Below, piece after piece: positions 1-6,783 of a stretch of DNA of 11,652 nucleotides. Under the pieces are notes generated by a model. The model was given only the letters and a program-made list of their open reading frames with translations. It did not search any database and was not told the origin of the DNA. The position numbers were made by a program, and so were the translations under genes. How positions within the stretch are numbered: position 1 is the first letter of the stretch; the number at the start of each line of letters is the position of its first letter. This DNA is from Christensenella sp. UBA4263 (GTDB lineage: Bacteria; Bacillota; Clostridia; Christensenellales; Aristaeellaceae): NCBI GenBank assembly GCA_002395225.1, contig DGWH01000121.1, positions 1-11,652 of the forward strand, read 5' to 3'.

Positions 1-1377
1 CGCTTTCCCTGCCAGTGATCTCATGGAGCGCGGAACCCATTTTCCGGTCAGGTAGAGGGTCCCGAAGAGGACAAACAGCAGCATGTTATGGGCGATCATG
101 CATCCCCAGGCCGAGGCAAGCCCCAGTCCGAGAACCTGTGTACATACGTAAGTGCCCGCAATCCGGACGCACCACATGCCAAGCACATTAAACACCAGAG
201 GCAGGAATGTCTGTCCGCATCCCTGCATCATGCCCTCTACGACAATCGGGACACCGTAAAAAGGTTCGGAAACGGCCACCATTTTGAGAACCGTGGTGCC
301 GAGACGGATCACCTCCGGATCCGATGTAAAGATCCGCACCAGCGGCTCCGCAAAGATAAACAGCAGCGAGCCCGTGAGGATCATCAGGCCGATTTCAAGC
401 GGCAGAAAGGTTTTCCCCAGTTTCCGGAGCCTCTTTCCGTCCCCGGCTCCAAAGGCATTTCCTGCCAGGGTGGCTGCCGCCGTCTGCATGCCCCATCCCG
501 GAATGTAAAACCCGGATTCAACGGTATTGGCAATCGTATGGGCGGCTGTTGAGACATCCCCCAGGCTGTTGATCATTGCAGCAAATACCACATACCCGAG
601 GGATGTTCCAAAGCGCTGAACCAGATTGGGAATGGCAACCCGGAAGCAGGGGCGCAGAATTGCCGGATCCGGCCGGAACCGTTCCCCTTTGGGCGAGATC
701 TCCGGATGACGCCAAAGGGCCGCAAATATGGCAACGCCCCCGTACGCATAGGACAGGGCCGAGGCCGCCGCCGCCCCCTCCACGCCCCATCCGAGGCCGG
801 GAAACGGGAGCTTCCACGACAGCAGGGAAAGGGTGCGCGTCGGATAAATCATGAAGAGGTTCAGGATGACATTCAGCAGATTCACCACAATTCCCACGCG
901 CATGGGCGTTTTGGTATCCCCCACGCTTCGCAGCACCGTTCCCAGGATGATGCTGGCTGTTCTGAACAGCATTGGCAGGTACAGGATCAGAAAATACCGG
1001 GACGTCAGATCCCGGATCGCCGGATCCACCTGCATCAGGACCGGAACCTGGCGGCTCATGCCCGTGGTAATGAGCGTAATCACGGTCCCCATCACAAGCA
1101 CGATAAAGACCGCCTGGGCGCTTGCCTGCTTCGCTTTCTCTTTTTTTCCTGCCCCATATGCCTGAGCCATGTAAGCCAGGAAACCCACGCCGGTTGCCGA
1201 AATGGTGCTGCCAATCAGCCAGTTTACCGTACTGGTGGCACCCACTGCCGCCGTTGCCTGTGTTCCCAGGCTTCCCACCATGGCGGTGTCAATATACTGC
1301 ACCGCGGTCTGCATCAGCATTTCCAGCATCGTCGGCCAGGCAAGCGCCAGTATGGTGCCAAGCATCGTCAAATCCAT
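1..1377 (-). CDS. MATE family multidrug/cation efflux transporter, C-terminus cut by window edge
   Basis: This gene encodes a membrane exporter of the MATE family, which moves drugs or organic cations out of the cell using an ion gradient. The frame stays open for 459 codons from position 1377 to the left edge, close to the usual 450-460 residues of the family, so little is missing. The N-terminus (MDLTMLGTILALAWPTML) is typical of the family. Other matching segments are QTAVQYIDTAMVG (residues 23-35), RSVGDTKTP (150-158) and the second-half helix GWGMQTAAATLAGNAFGAG (294-312). Many hydrophobic stretches fit about 12 membrane helices in two homologous halves. I chose the start at 1377 because GAGG lies five bases upstream. 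In-frame ATGs at 1416 and 1470 would add 13 or 31 polar residues. The gene is divergent from the UPF0126 gene. The substrate cannot be predicted. Confidence 0.93.
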   Translation of the reverse strand, partial: MDLTMLGTILALAWPTMLEMLMQTAVQYIDTAMVGSLGTQATAAVGATSTVNWLIGSTISATGVGFLAYMAQAYGAGKKEKAKQASAQAVFIVLVMGTVITLITTGMSRQVPVLMQVDPAIRDLTSRYFLILYLPMLFRTASIILGTVLRSVGDTKTPMRVGIVVNLLNVILNLFMIYPTRTLSLLSWKLPFPGLGWGVEGAAAASALSYAYGGVAIFAALWRHPEISPKGERFRPDPAILRPCFRVAIPNLVQRFGTSLGYVVFAAMINSLGDVSTAAHTIANTVESGFYIPGWGMQTAAATLAGNAFGAGDGKRLRKLGKTFLPLEIGLMILTGSLLFIFAEPLVRIFTSDPEVIRLGTTVLKMVAVSEPFYGVPIVVEGMMQGCGQTFLPLVFNVLGMWCVRIAGTYVCTQVLGLGLASAWGCMIAHNMLLFVLFGTLYLTGKWVPRSMRSLAGKA

Positions 1378-1477
1378 CTGTTCCTCATTCCTCTCCGGCG
1401 GTGTCCCCCGGATCATCCCGTCCCGGGCGCCCCTGCCGTTCTCTGTTTCAATCACGTTTGGTCCATGCATTTTCGGC

Positions 1478-1505
1478 TTGACAACCCTGCAAAAACGGCG
1501 ATAAT
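1478..1505 (+). promoter_or_regulatory. Sigma-70-type promoter for the UPF0126 gene
   Basis: TTGACA (1478-1483) matches the -35 consensus fully. GATAAT (1500-1505) matches the -10 in five of six positions, with a 16-base spacer. Transcription would start near 1512 and leave a leader of about 165 bases before the ATG at 1678. The complementary strand of the -10 region reads TATTAT (1506-1501), which could serve the divergent MATE gene, but I see no good -35 for it. Confidence 0.75.
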
Positions 1506-1599
1506 ACAGGAATGCCTCTGTCTCATGACCGGACCGGTTTCGTGTCCTAGACCGCTTCACCCTGCCGGATCCTGTCGCGCAGCGGCAATTTGTTCGGTC

Positions 1600-1662
1600 T
1601 GCACCGGCAAAACGGCGGTGCAAATCACCGCCTGAAAAACGCTATCCGCCGGCACCGCCGGC
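1600..1662 (+). promoter_or_regulatory. Structured leader with competing hairpins upstream of the UPF0126 gene
   Basis: Two 7-bp stems share bases 1616-1620 and so cannot form together. One pairs TGCACCG (1600-1606) with CGGTGCA (1616-1622). The other pairs GGCGGTG (1614-1620) with CACCGCC (1626-1632). A third inverted repeat, GCCGGC-ACC-GCCGGC (1648-1662), ends four bases before the Shine-Dalgarno AGGGAG (1666-1671). This is compatible with regulation at translation initiation. No T-run follows the hairpins, so a classical attenuator is not supported, and the conserved core of the glycine riboswitch was not found. The function is inferred. Confidence 0.4.
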
Positions 1663-1677
1663 TGCAGGGAGTCAGAC

Positions 1678-2301
1678 ATGCTCTTCATTTTTATTCTTGA
1701 AATCATCGGCACGATTGCCTTTGCGGTTTCCGGTGCCATTACCGCCATCCAGAAAAAGATGGATATGCTGGGCGTGTGCATTATGGGCATCGTAACGGCC
1801 TGCGGCGGCGGGGTTTTCCGGGATCTCCTTCTGGGAAAAGTGCCGCCCGTTCTGTTTACGCGGCCGGTCTATGCGGCGACCGCCACGGTCGCCTCCATCA
1901 TCGCATTTATCCCCGCGATCCGGACCTCCCATTTTCTGCAGAAACACCACTTTGACCGCATCGTCTTTCTGGCAGATGCCCTCGGGCTCGGCATCTTTAC
2001 CACCGTCGGCGTCAATGCGGTTCAGAGTGCCGGATACGGTGAAAACTTCTTCTTTTCCATTACCCTGGGGGTTATTACCGGGGTCGGCGGCGGCGTTCTC
2101 CGGGATGTTCTGGCAGGAAACCGCCCCTATATCTTTGTCAAGCACATCTATGCCTGCGCCGCGCTGGCCGGCGCCCTCGTCTACTATTTTGCCGAACCGC
2201 TGCTCACTGTCTTTCCGGCCATGCTTGCCGGTTCACTGGTAACCGTGATTATCCGGATTCTGGCCGCTCACTATCACTGGAGTCTCCCAAAAGCCAAATA
2301 A
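1678..2301 (+). CDS. UPF0126/TRIC-family membrane protein (YadS/YicG-like)
   Basis: This is a 207-residue integral membrane protein of the UPF0126 family, structurally related to trimeric intracellular cation (TRIC) channels. The family has an internal duplication, and the sequence shows it: GGGVFRD (residues 43-49) and GGGVLRD (137-143) mark equivalent places in the two halves. Hydrophobic stretches (about 3-22, 33-44, 65-82, 95-113, 127-140, 158-172, 178-196) fit the usual seven helices, and the length is normal. AGGGAG six bases before the ATG supports the start. Bacterial members have been described as potassium-permeable channels, and some have been linked genetically to glycine transport, so the physiological substrate here is open. 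The gene stands alone between its own promoter and a strong hairpin terminator. Confidence 0.92.
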   Translation: MLFIFILEIIGTIAFAVSGAITAIQKKMDMLGVCIMGIVTACGGGVFRDLLLGKVPPVLFTRPVYAATATVASIIAFIPAIRTSHFLQKHHFDRIVFLADALGLGIFTTVGVNAVQSAGYGENFFFSITLGVITGVGGGVLRDVLAGNRPYIFVKHIYACAALAGALVYYFAEPLLTVFPAMLAGSLVTVIIRILAAHYHWSLPKAK

Positions 2302-2353
2302 GATCCAGAACGGATCACGACCCATTTCCCGGCGATTCGCTCCGAAACAAATG

Positions 2354-2382
2354 ACAGTGCCCTCAAAGGGCACTGTTTCTTT
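2354..2382 (+). terminator. Rho-independent terminator, probably bidirectional
   Basis: ACAGTGCCCT (2354-2363) pairs perfectly with AGGGCACTGT (2367-2376) around a CAA loop, followed by TTCTTT. It lies about 50 bases after the UPF0126 stop. It also sits five bases past the stop of the convergent rsmG (2381), so it probably serves both sides, though the T-run on the minus strand (CATTTGTTT) is weaker. Confidence 0.9.
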
Positions 2383-3097
2383 ATGCAAGCGGCTTTTTCG
2401 CAGGCAGTCCGGCTTTCCGGGGATAGGCGGCAGGGGTTGGCCGCACCTTCTCCGTCATCAGCAGAAGATGGGCCCAGTCCTCCCGCCCGGGGATCCGGAC
2501 CTGAACCGGGTCCAACAGCCGGCCGCCCAGCACAAATGCCGCGCGTCTGGCACTTTCCAGTTCCTCGAGGCCCTTTGGTCCTTTCCAGGCGATGCTTTTT
2601 CCCCCGACCCTGGCCAGCGGAATCATCAGTTCCTGCAAAATGCCCATGGATGCCACGGCCCTAGAGATGACCACCTCATACGTTTCCCGCATGCCGGGAT
2701 CGCGTCCGGCATCCTCCGCGCGGCCATGAATCACGCGGGCCTTCAGGTCCAGCCGCTTCAGGGCCTCCTGCAGAAACACACACCGTTTCTGCTGCGCATC
2801 CAGCAGCGTCAGCTGCAGATCCGGCCGGAGGATCAGCAGCGGAATACCGGGAAACCCGGCCCCCGTTCCCACATCAATGACCCGGGCCCCTTCGGGGAAC
2901 GCCGTATAGGCCAGCACCGAGACGCTGTCCAGATCGTGCCGGTCCACCCGTTCATCCTCATCAAGAACCGCCGTCAGGTCCATCTGCCGGTTATATTCAT
3001 CCAGAATATCATGAAACCGCTCAAAGCGTGAACAGATCTGCTCACTGCAGGGCAGCTGCAGACCCGCGAGTCCCTTTTTCAGTCGTTCTATATTCAT
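2381..3097 (-). CDS. rsmG: 16S rRNA (guanine-N7)-methyltransferase RsmG
   Basis: RsmG (GidB) methylates N7 of G527 (E. coli numbering) in 16S rRNA with S-adenosylmethionine. In several bacteria its loss gives low-level streptomycin resistance. The 238-residue product has the normal length. It shows the family's QMDLTAV (38-44), the SAM-binding loop VIDVGTGAGFPGIPL (73-87), ISRAVA (145-150) and the conserved end YPRKAGLPAKKPL. GGAG eight bases upstream supports the ATG at 3097. That ATG overlaps the preceding gene's stop as ATGA, so translation is probably coupled. In many Firmicutes rsmG follows mnmG near the replication origin. Here it is the last gene of an operon with DAHP synthase and a DUF218 gene, which is less usual. 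Confidence 0.96.
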   Translation of the reverse strand: MNIERLKKGLAGLQLPCSEQICSRFERFHDILDEYNRQMDLTAVLDEDERVDRHDLDSVSVLAYTAFPEGARVIDVGTGAGFPGIPLLILRPDLQLTLLDAQQKRCVFLQEALKRLDLKARVIHGRAEDAGRDPGMRETYEVVISRAVASMGILQELMIPLARVGGKSIAWKGPKGLEELESARRAAFVLGGRLLDPVQVRIPGREDWAHLLLMTEKVRPTPAAYPRKAGLPAKKPLA

Positions 3098-3681
3098 TTG
3101 CCGCGCTCCAGCATGTATTTGATCCAGCTCAGGCCCTCCCGGATATGGTTCTTGATAAAGTACTCCGGCTTGGACGGACTCCCTTTTCCGGTTGCCTGAA
3201 TGCCCGCATCACTGCACAGGGCCAGTGCTCTGGCCACATGATAATCACTGGTAATCACCAGTGCCTCCTCAAGTCCGCGCCGGGCCATCAGGGCTTTGGC
3301 ATTGAGCAGGTTCTGCCGGGTGTTGAATGATTCCGTCTCCGCAATAACATCCTCTTCCCGGACACCATGGGCAATCATCCACCGGCGCATGACCGCCCCC
3401 TCCGCCTCCGGTTCGTTTTCCCCTTTTGCGCCGCAGCAGATGATGATCTGCGGCTTCTCCCGGTAAACCTCAAGGGCCGCCGTCATCCGGCGTTCAAGGG
3501 CCACAGAGGGCGTCCCGTCTGCTCTGACCTGCGCGCCCAGCACGATGATGACCTCTGAGGGGCGCTGTTCGGGCAGCGTTTTTTCCTTGAACCAGACAAA
3601 GCCGATCAGGAAAAGGACGGCCGCGATTCCCACCGCCGCCAGGCCCAGAAACCCCTTGATCACTTTTCTCACCGGTCTCAC
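3094..3681 (-). CDS. DUF218 (YdcF/SanA-like) membrane-anchored protein
   Basis: This 195-residue protein has one N-terminal membrane helix (about 9-31) followed by a DUF218/YdcF domain. The motifs seen are VLGAQV (47-52), CCGAKGENE (82-90), an ESFNTRQN segment (117-124) and ITSDYHVARA (143-152). These are the family's nucleotide-like pocket elements. Relatives include SanA, which affects envelope permeability to vancomycin in enterobacteria, and YdcF, which binds S-adenosylmethionine. A precise reaction is not established. Given its N-terminal anchor, the domain is probably outside the membrane (inference). Translation starts at GTG 3681, which overlaps the DAHP synthase stop as GTGA, and it ends overlapping rsmG. 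It is therefore the middle gene of a translationally coupled operon. Confidence 0.88.
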   Translation of the reverse strand: MRPVRKVIKGFLGLAAVGIAAVLFLIGFVWFKEKTLPEQRPSEVIIVLGAQVRADGTPSVALERRMTAALEVYREKPQIIICCGAKGENEPEAEGAVMRRWMIAHGVREEDVIAETESFNTRQNLLNAKALMARRGLEEALVITSDYHVARALALCSDAGIQATGKGSPSKPEYFIKNHIREGLSWIKYMLERGK

Positions 3682-4697
3682 TGTCCTTCAAGCGTCTTTT
3701 CTTCAAAGGCCACCCGTCTGCGGATATCCCCCATCAGGTGATCAAACTGCTGCGGGTTCAGCGACTGGGCACCATCACACAGGGCCTTTGAGGGATCGTT
3801 GTGCACCTCAATCATCAGTCCGTCCGCGCCTGCGGCCACGGCCGTCCTGGCCAGGGGCTCCACCATCCAGGCAATCCCGGCGGCGTGAGACGGGTCAATG
3901 ATCACCGGCAGATGCGACTTGGCCTTGATGATCGGCACCGCTGAAATATCCAGATTGTTCCGGATCATCTTTTCAAAGGTACGAATCCCGCGTTCGCAAA
4001 GAATCACATTATCATTTCCCCCAGCCATGATGTATTCCGCACTCATGAACAGTTCTTCCATGGTCGAGGACAGGCCGCGCTTCAGCAGAATCGGCTTCCG
4101 GCTGTGCCCCAGCTCCTTGAGCAGCCGGAAATTCTGCATGTTTCTGGCGCCCACCTGAATCACGTCGACATCCGCAAAATCATCCAGCTGGTTTTCACTC
4201 ATGATTTCCGTCACGATCGGCAGGCCGGTTACTTTGCGGGCGATTTTCAGCAGGCGCAGCCCTTCTCCTTCCAGTCCCTGAAAGGAATAGGGTGAGGTTC
4301 TGGGCTTGAACGCTCCGCCCCTCAGAAAAGCCGCACCGCTGGCTTTCACAGATCTGGCCACACTGATAATCTGTTCCTCCGTCTCTACCGAACACGGCCC
4401 GGCGATGACCGAAAACGAGCCCTCCCCAATGGTCCTGCCGGCCACCGTGATATGCGTATCCTCCGGATGAAAACGGCGGTTGACCAGTTTATAGGGCTCT
4501 GAAACCCTTCGGACATCCGCGACGATTTCATTTGCACGGAGCCAGTCCTCATCCACATGGGTCGTATCCCCCACCAGGCCGATAATCGTCTCCGTCTGGC
4601 CCTGACTGTAATGAATGGATACGCCCTGCTGACGGATTTGCTCCGTTAATGCCTCTATTTTGTTTTGCTCCGCATGCGCCTTTAAAATGACAATCAT
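3678..4697 (-). CDS. aroF: 3-deoxy-7-phosphoheptulonate (DAHP) synthase, type I-beta with N-terminal regulatory domain
   Basis: This enzyme condenses phosphoenolpyruvate with erythrose 4-phosphate to DAHP, the first step of the shikimate pathway to aromatic amino acids. Residues 1 to about 70 form the ferredoxin-like domain that mediates feedback control in the Thermotoga-type enzymes. The TIM-barrel follows, with AGPCSVE (99-105), GGAFKPRTSPYSFQG (127-141), IQVGARNMQNF (180-190), LLKRG (204-208), CERGIRTFE (234-242) and DPSHAAG (268-274). The expected metal ligands are present as C102, H271, E297 and D308. The length of 339 residues is normal. The usual SDGPQSL reads CDGAQSL here, a mild deviation that keeps the aspartate. 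A GAAGGGA site precedes the ATG by about six bases. It is the first gene of the operon with the DUF218 gene and rsmG. Confidence 0.96.
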   Translation of the reverse strand: MIVILKAHAEQNKIEALTEQIRQQGVSIHYSQGQTETIIGLVGDTTHVDEDWLRANEIVADVRRVSEPYKLVNRRFHPEDTHITVAGRTIGEGSFSVIAGPCSVETEEQIISVARSVKASGAAFLRGGAFKPRTSPYSFQGLEGEGLRLLKIARKVTGLPIVTEIMSENQLDDFADVDVIQVGARNMQNFRLLKELGHSRKPILLKRGLSSTMEELFMSAEYIMAGGNDNVILCERGIRTFEKMIRNNLDISAVPIIKAKSHLPVIIDPSHAAGIAWMVEPLARTAVAAGADGLMIEVHNDPSKALCDGAQSLNPQQFDHLMGDIRRRVAFEEKTLEGQ

Positions 4698-4736
4698 ACT
4701 TTATCCCTTCCGGCAGGATGCCTTGTCCCTGCCTGC

Positions 4737-4766
4737 TTTATCTGTTCAGGATTTACACGGTCTCAA
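4737..4766 (-). promoter_or_regulatory. Weak candidate promoter for the aroF operon
   Basis: On the minus strand TTGAGA (4766-4761) and GATAAA (4742-4737) lie 18 bases apart, with five and four of six consensus matches. An alternative is TTGCAC with an extended -10 (TGC-TATCCT) near 4809-4781, which overlaps the palindrome at 4802-4817. Which one is used cannot be decided from sequence. Confidence 0.35.
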
Positions 4767-4801
4767 CTCGAAAACAGCAAAAGGATAGCATTATTTTTCT
4801 C

Positions 4802-4817
4802 ATCGTGCAAGCACGAT
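4802..4817. promoter_or_regulatory. 16-bp perfect inverted repeat, candidate operator upstream of aroF
   Basis: ATCGTGC-AA-GCACGAT has two 7-bp arms with a 2-bp centre. It lies about 105 bases upstream of the aroF start and overlaps one candidate -35. This fits a dimeric repressor site, but no regulator is identified. Confidence 0.4.
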
Positions 4818-5000
4818 TTCATCTCCTCCGCTTTTCAACAAGCGTTAAATCGGCTCCGGGAATATGTCCGGCTGATCTTTTCCCGGCAAATGCCGCATCC
4901 CTGCCAAAGCAGATGAGGACTATGCCCTGGATGGGGTTCAGGGACACACGGTCCTCCCCCATAAACAAAGAAACCCTCCGCACTTTATCCCCAGGAACAG

Positions 5001-5066
5001 GTGTCGGAAATTTTTGGAATGAGTGTCGAAAATCATTGGAACGGGTGTCGATTTCGTCGTATTATC
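5001..5066. repeat. Three 22-bp-spaced repeats, putative end of an IS21-type element
   Basis: GTGTCG recurs at 5001, 5023 and 5045, exactly 22 bases apart. It is followed in the first two units by an A/T-rich stretch ending TTGGAA, while the third unit diverges. Repeated transposase-binding units of this kind at an element end are known for the IS21 family. No transposase gene or opposite end is present in the window, so this would be a solo remnant. The broken gene immediately to its right ends inside the repeat block, which suggests insertion or deletion damage. Confidence 0.45.
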
Positions 5067-5530
5067 CACCAGGTAACGAGACTGCTGTTGAAGAACCAGT
5101 GGTTTTGAAGCTCAATCGCGTCATAGTCCTCAGCCAGCTTCTCAAAGTCCAGGTAGCACCAGTTCGGCATATAGAGCTGCTCCAGCTGCTCCTTTGTGGG
5201 TATCTCCCCAGGCTTGATGCTATTCGACCACAGGAGCTTCTTTGGCTCCCACGTATGGAGCTTCGGGAGAGCGATAAGCTGCTCCGGGTTCTCCAGTAAC
5301 AGTATCTTCGCCCCTTGCATCGTGAAGCGGAAGGAGTGACTGAGCGCATCAAGATTAAACCTTGCTCCCCGGCACCAGGCTTCCCAGCCGTTCGGATCTC
5401 CCTCTCTGCTTGCTCACAGCCCCGTACCGTCGGCTGGCTTGGGTCGGAAACCGTACTCTAAGCCCCCGTTGCGCACAGGGACGAACAGGGCAGGGTCGAA
5501 ATGATCCAAGCCATAATGGATGTAGGTCAT
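5033..5530 (-). pseudogene. Broken gene of unrecognised family with an in-frame TGA and altered C-terminus
   Basis: An ATG at 5530 sits five bases after a strong GGAGG. It opens a frame beginning MTYIHYGLDHFDPALF that is closed after 38 codons by TGA (5416-5414). The same frame then stays open for 126 further codons to 5033, with no frameshift. The residues around the TGA (GTGL-stop-ASREGD, then NGWEAWC) look like one continuous protein in which the stop replaces a tryptophan (TGG to TGA). Later parts such as CYLDFEKLAEDYDAIEL also look genuine. The last 15-20 residues (WIIRRNRHPFQ) are read from the IS21-like repeats, so the original C-terminus is lost. I recall similar short proteins from gut Firmicutes and phage-like regions, but I know no function for them. 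It follows the Rpn-type gene's terminator. Confidence 0.65.
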
Positions 5531-5541
5531 GGCGGCCTCCA

Positions 5542-5600
5542 TAAAACGAAAATGCCCTCCGCACCGCCACCCCGCTGGTGGGATGGGGATTGGAGGGCAT
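5542..5600 (-). terminator. Rho-independent terminator of the Rpn-type gene
   Basis: On the minus strand ATGCCCTCC (5600-5592) pairs with GGAGGGCAT (5560-5552). The long loop itself contains a CCACC/GGTGG hairpin, and TTTTCGTTTT follows. It begins 22 bases after the stop of the upstream gene. Confidence 0.75.
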
Positions 5601-5622
5601 ACACTTACAAGCAGTCTCCGAA

Positions 5623-6579
5623 TCACAGAACTATTGCAACGCCGAGCGCCGAAGCAATTTTCTTAAGAAGTTCATCCGAAAGATGGGTGTACTTTTTGAT
5701 CTTCTCAAATTTCTCTCCATCCTTCAACATCTCTTCGGCAAGTTCTCTCTGTTGCTTTTGCTTTACAGCCTCGCTTAAGTTACACACAGTATCGAACCTC
5801 CTTTCAAACTCCTCGGTCATTTCAATCCCGAACTCATCCTGCAAAATTTTCTTTCTTTGTTCTGGAGTATCCTTGTCCGAGAGCAACACACTTAACAGTC
5901 GGATGATTTTTTCTTCACTCTCTTCCAATTCATCGTTCAGGTTTAGCACTACAACCTGAAAGAGATTTACGTCATCCTCGTTTATATCCAAGTCCCCATA
6001 CAGACAATTTCCTTCGCTATGAACCTCGATAATAGAGTCTCTCTTGTATTCAGCGGTCGAAGGGCAAATCCAAATCGAGACTACTTTCTTAATGTTCTCA
6101 TAATGCTCATCAGTGAAATCCACGCCAAACTGCTCTGAAACCATTCTTGAGCAATAGTAAAACCCCCTGCGAATTACATATCTAAGCGTGGATGCATCAC
6201 CCTGGATTTCCACATTGATAATGAGTTCAACTACATCGCTATTTGTTCCTGGCACCTTTGCGCGGAAGCGAATGTCATAGTGAACCGTATGCTCTGTGAT
6301 GCTATTTGACTCAGAGTTCATCGTTTGAACATATTGAGTCTTCGCTGGTCTGTCTGGCATATCCATATGCACAGCATGTTCAGAGATTTCCGGGACACCA
6401 ATAAAGCAGTTCTTCATAATGAAGTTGATGTCAAACTGCCTGAACTCCTCCACACAGGATTTCAAAATCCATGCCAGGATAACGGACAAGGAAACCAGTC
6501 GCTTTGCTTCGCTATCATATCTTGCTTCAAGATTCACTTGATCGATCAGCTCGGCAATTAGAGTCTGTCTAGTAGCCAT
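5623..6579 (-). CDS. Rpn-type PD-(D/E)XK nuclease family transposase (PDDEXK_2-like)
   Basis: This 318-residue protein belongs to the family annotated as Rpn recombination-promoting nuclease / PD-(D/E)XK nuclease family transposase. Studied Rpn proteins are DNA endonucleases that raise RecA-independent recombination. The catalytic core is seen as YDIRF with D102, then INVEIQ (121-126) giving the E-x-Q variant of the D...(D/E)xK motif, followed by RRGFYYCSRM (137-146). The C-terminal third is charged and helical and ends with a short helix resembling those of its relatives (KKYTHLSDELLKKIA). AGGGGG seven bases upstream supports the ATG. The gene has its own promoter and terminator, lies between broken genes and mobile elements, and is less GC-rich than the core genes to the left, so transfer is likely. 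It appears intact. Confidence 0.82.
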   Translation of the reverse strand: MATRQTLIAELIDQVNLEARYDSEAKRLVSLSVILAWILKSCVEEFRQFDINFIMKNCFIGVPEISEHAVHMDMPDRPAKTQYVQTMNSESNSITEHTVHYDIRFRAKVPGTNSDVVELIINVEIQGDASTLRYVIRRGFYYCSRMVSEQFGVDFTDEHYENIKKVVSIWICPSTAEYKRDSIIEVHSEGNCLYGDLDINEDDVNLFQVVVLNLNDELEESEEKIIRLLSVLLSDKDTPEQRKKILQDEFGIEMTEEFERRFDTVCNLSEAVKQKQQRELAEEMLKDGEKFEKIKKYTHLSDELLKKIASALGVAIVL

Positions 6580-6642
6580 TTTACCGCCCCCTTTCAGAAG
6601 CCCTCATCGACGGGCGAGCATACCTCACCTATCTTAAGTACC

Positions 6643-6671
6643 ATTTTAAGCCCTGAGCCTTGAAAAGTCAA
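6643..6671 (-). promoter_or_regulatory. Sigma-70-type promoter of the Rpn-type gene
   Basis: On the minus strand TTGACT (6671-6666) and TAAAAT (6648-6643) lie 17 bases apart, and each matches consensus in five of six positions. The predicted leader is about 57 bases. The sequence between this promoter and 6784 holds no recognisable gene. Confidence 0.7.
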
Positions 6672-6783
6672 GGTTTTCAGCGTTTCCAGGCTTTGAATTT
6701 TCTATAAACAGCCGCCCCCTTTCCGGCTCCCACTGTACCGTCGATTTCTGTACATTGGAAGTAGAAAATACGGTGGAGGGCAA

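Larger units (their letters stand above)
4698..5000. other. Intergenic leader region of the aroF operon
   Basis: No convincing long gene lies here. On the minus strand it holds a short hairpin just before the aroF Shine-Dalgarno (GGCAGG at 4733-4728 pairing with CCTGCC at 4717-4712) and the perfect inverted repeat at 4802-4817. It also holds two small overlapping reading frames of 47 codons (4962-4819) and 19 codons (4822-4763), the second behind a GGAGGAG. The small frames have no recognisable product. A classical aromatic-codon attenuator is not evident, since the 19-codon frame has only one Phe and no Trp or Tyr. Confidence 0.4.

Noticed and set aside
706..1635. Plus-strand 309-codon open frame, with other plus-strand frames at 88-1504
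   Set aside because: These are antisense to the MATE gene, whose minus-strand translation is clearly a transporter. The plus-strand translations are rich in His, Arg, Pro and Gln with no recognisable domains.
1512..1677. Glycine riboswitch in the UPF0126 leader
   Set aside because: The conserved GGAGAG and CUCAGGCAAAAGGAC-type core elements are not present, so only generic hairpins are claimed.
2351..3031. Plus-strand 226-codon frame
   Set aside because: It is the antisense shadow of rsmG, which has all its family motifs.
4819..4962. 47-codon minus-strand frame upstream of aroF
   Set aside because: It has no Shine-Dalgarno at a usable distance (GGAGGG is 11 bases away) and no recognisable sequence, so it is kept only as part of the leader-region note.
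5001..5066. CRISPR-like array
   Set aside because: The 22-bp periodicity leaves no room for separate repeats and spacers, only three degenerate units are present, and there are no cas genes.
5414..5416. Selenocysteine or general TGA recoding
   Set aside because: The context suggests Trp rather than Cys, no SECIS-like hairpin is evident just downstream, and other genes in the window use TGG and TGA conventionally.
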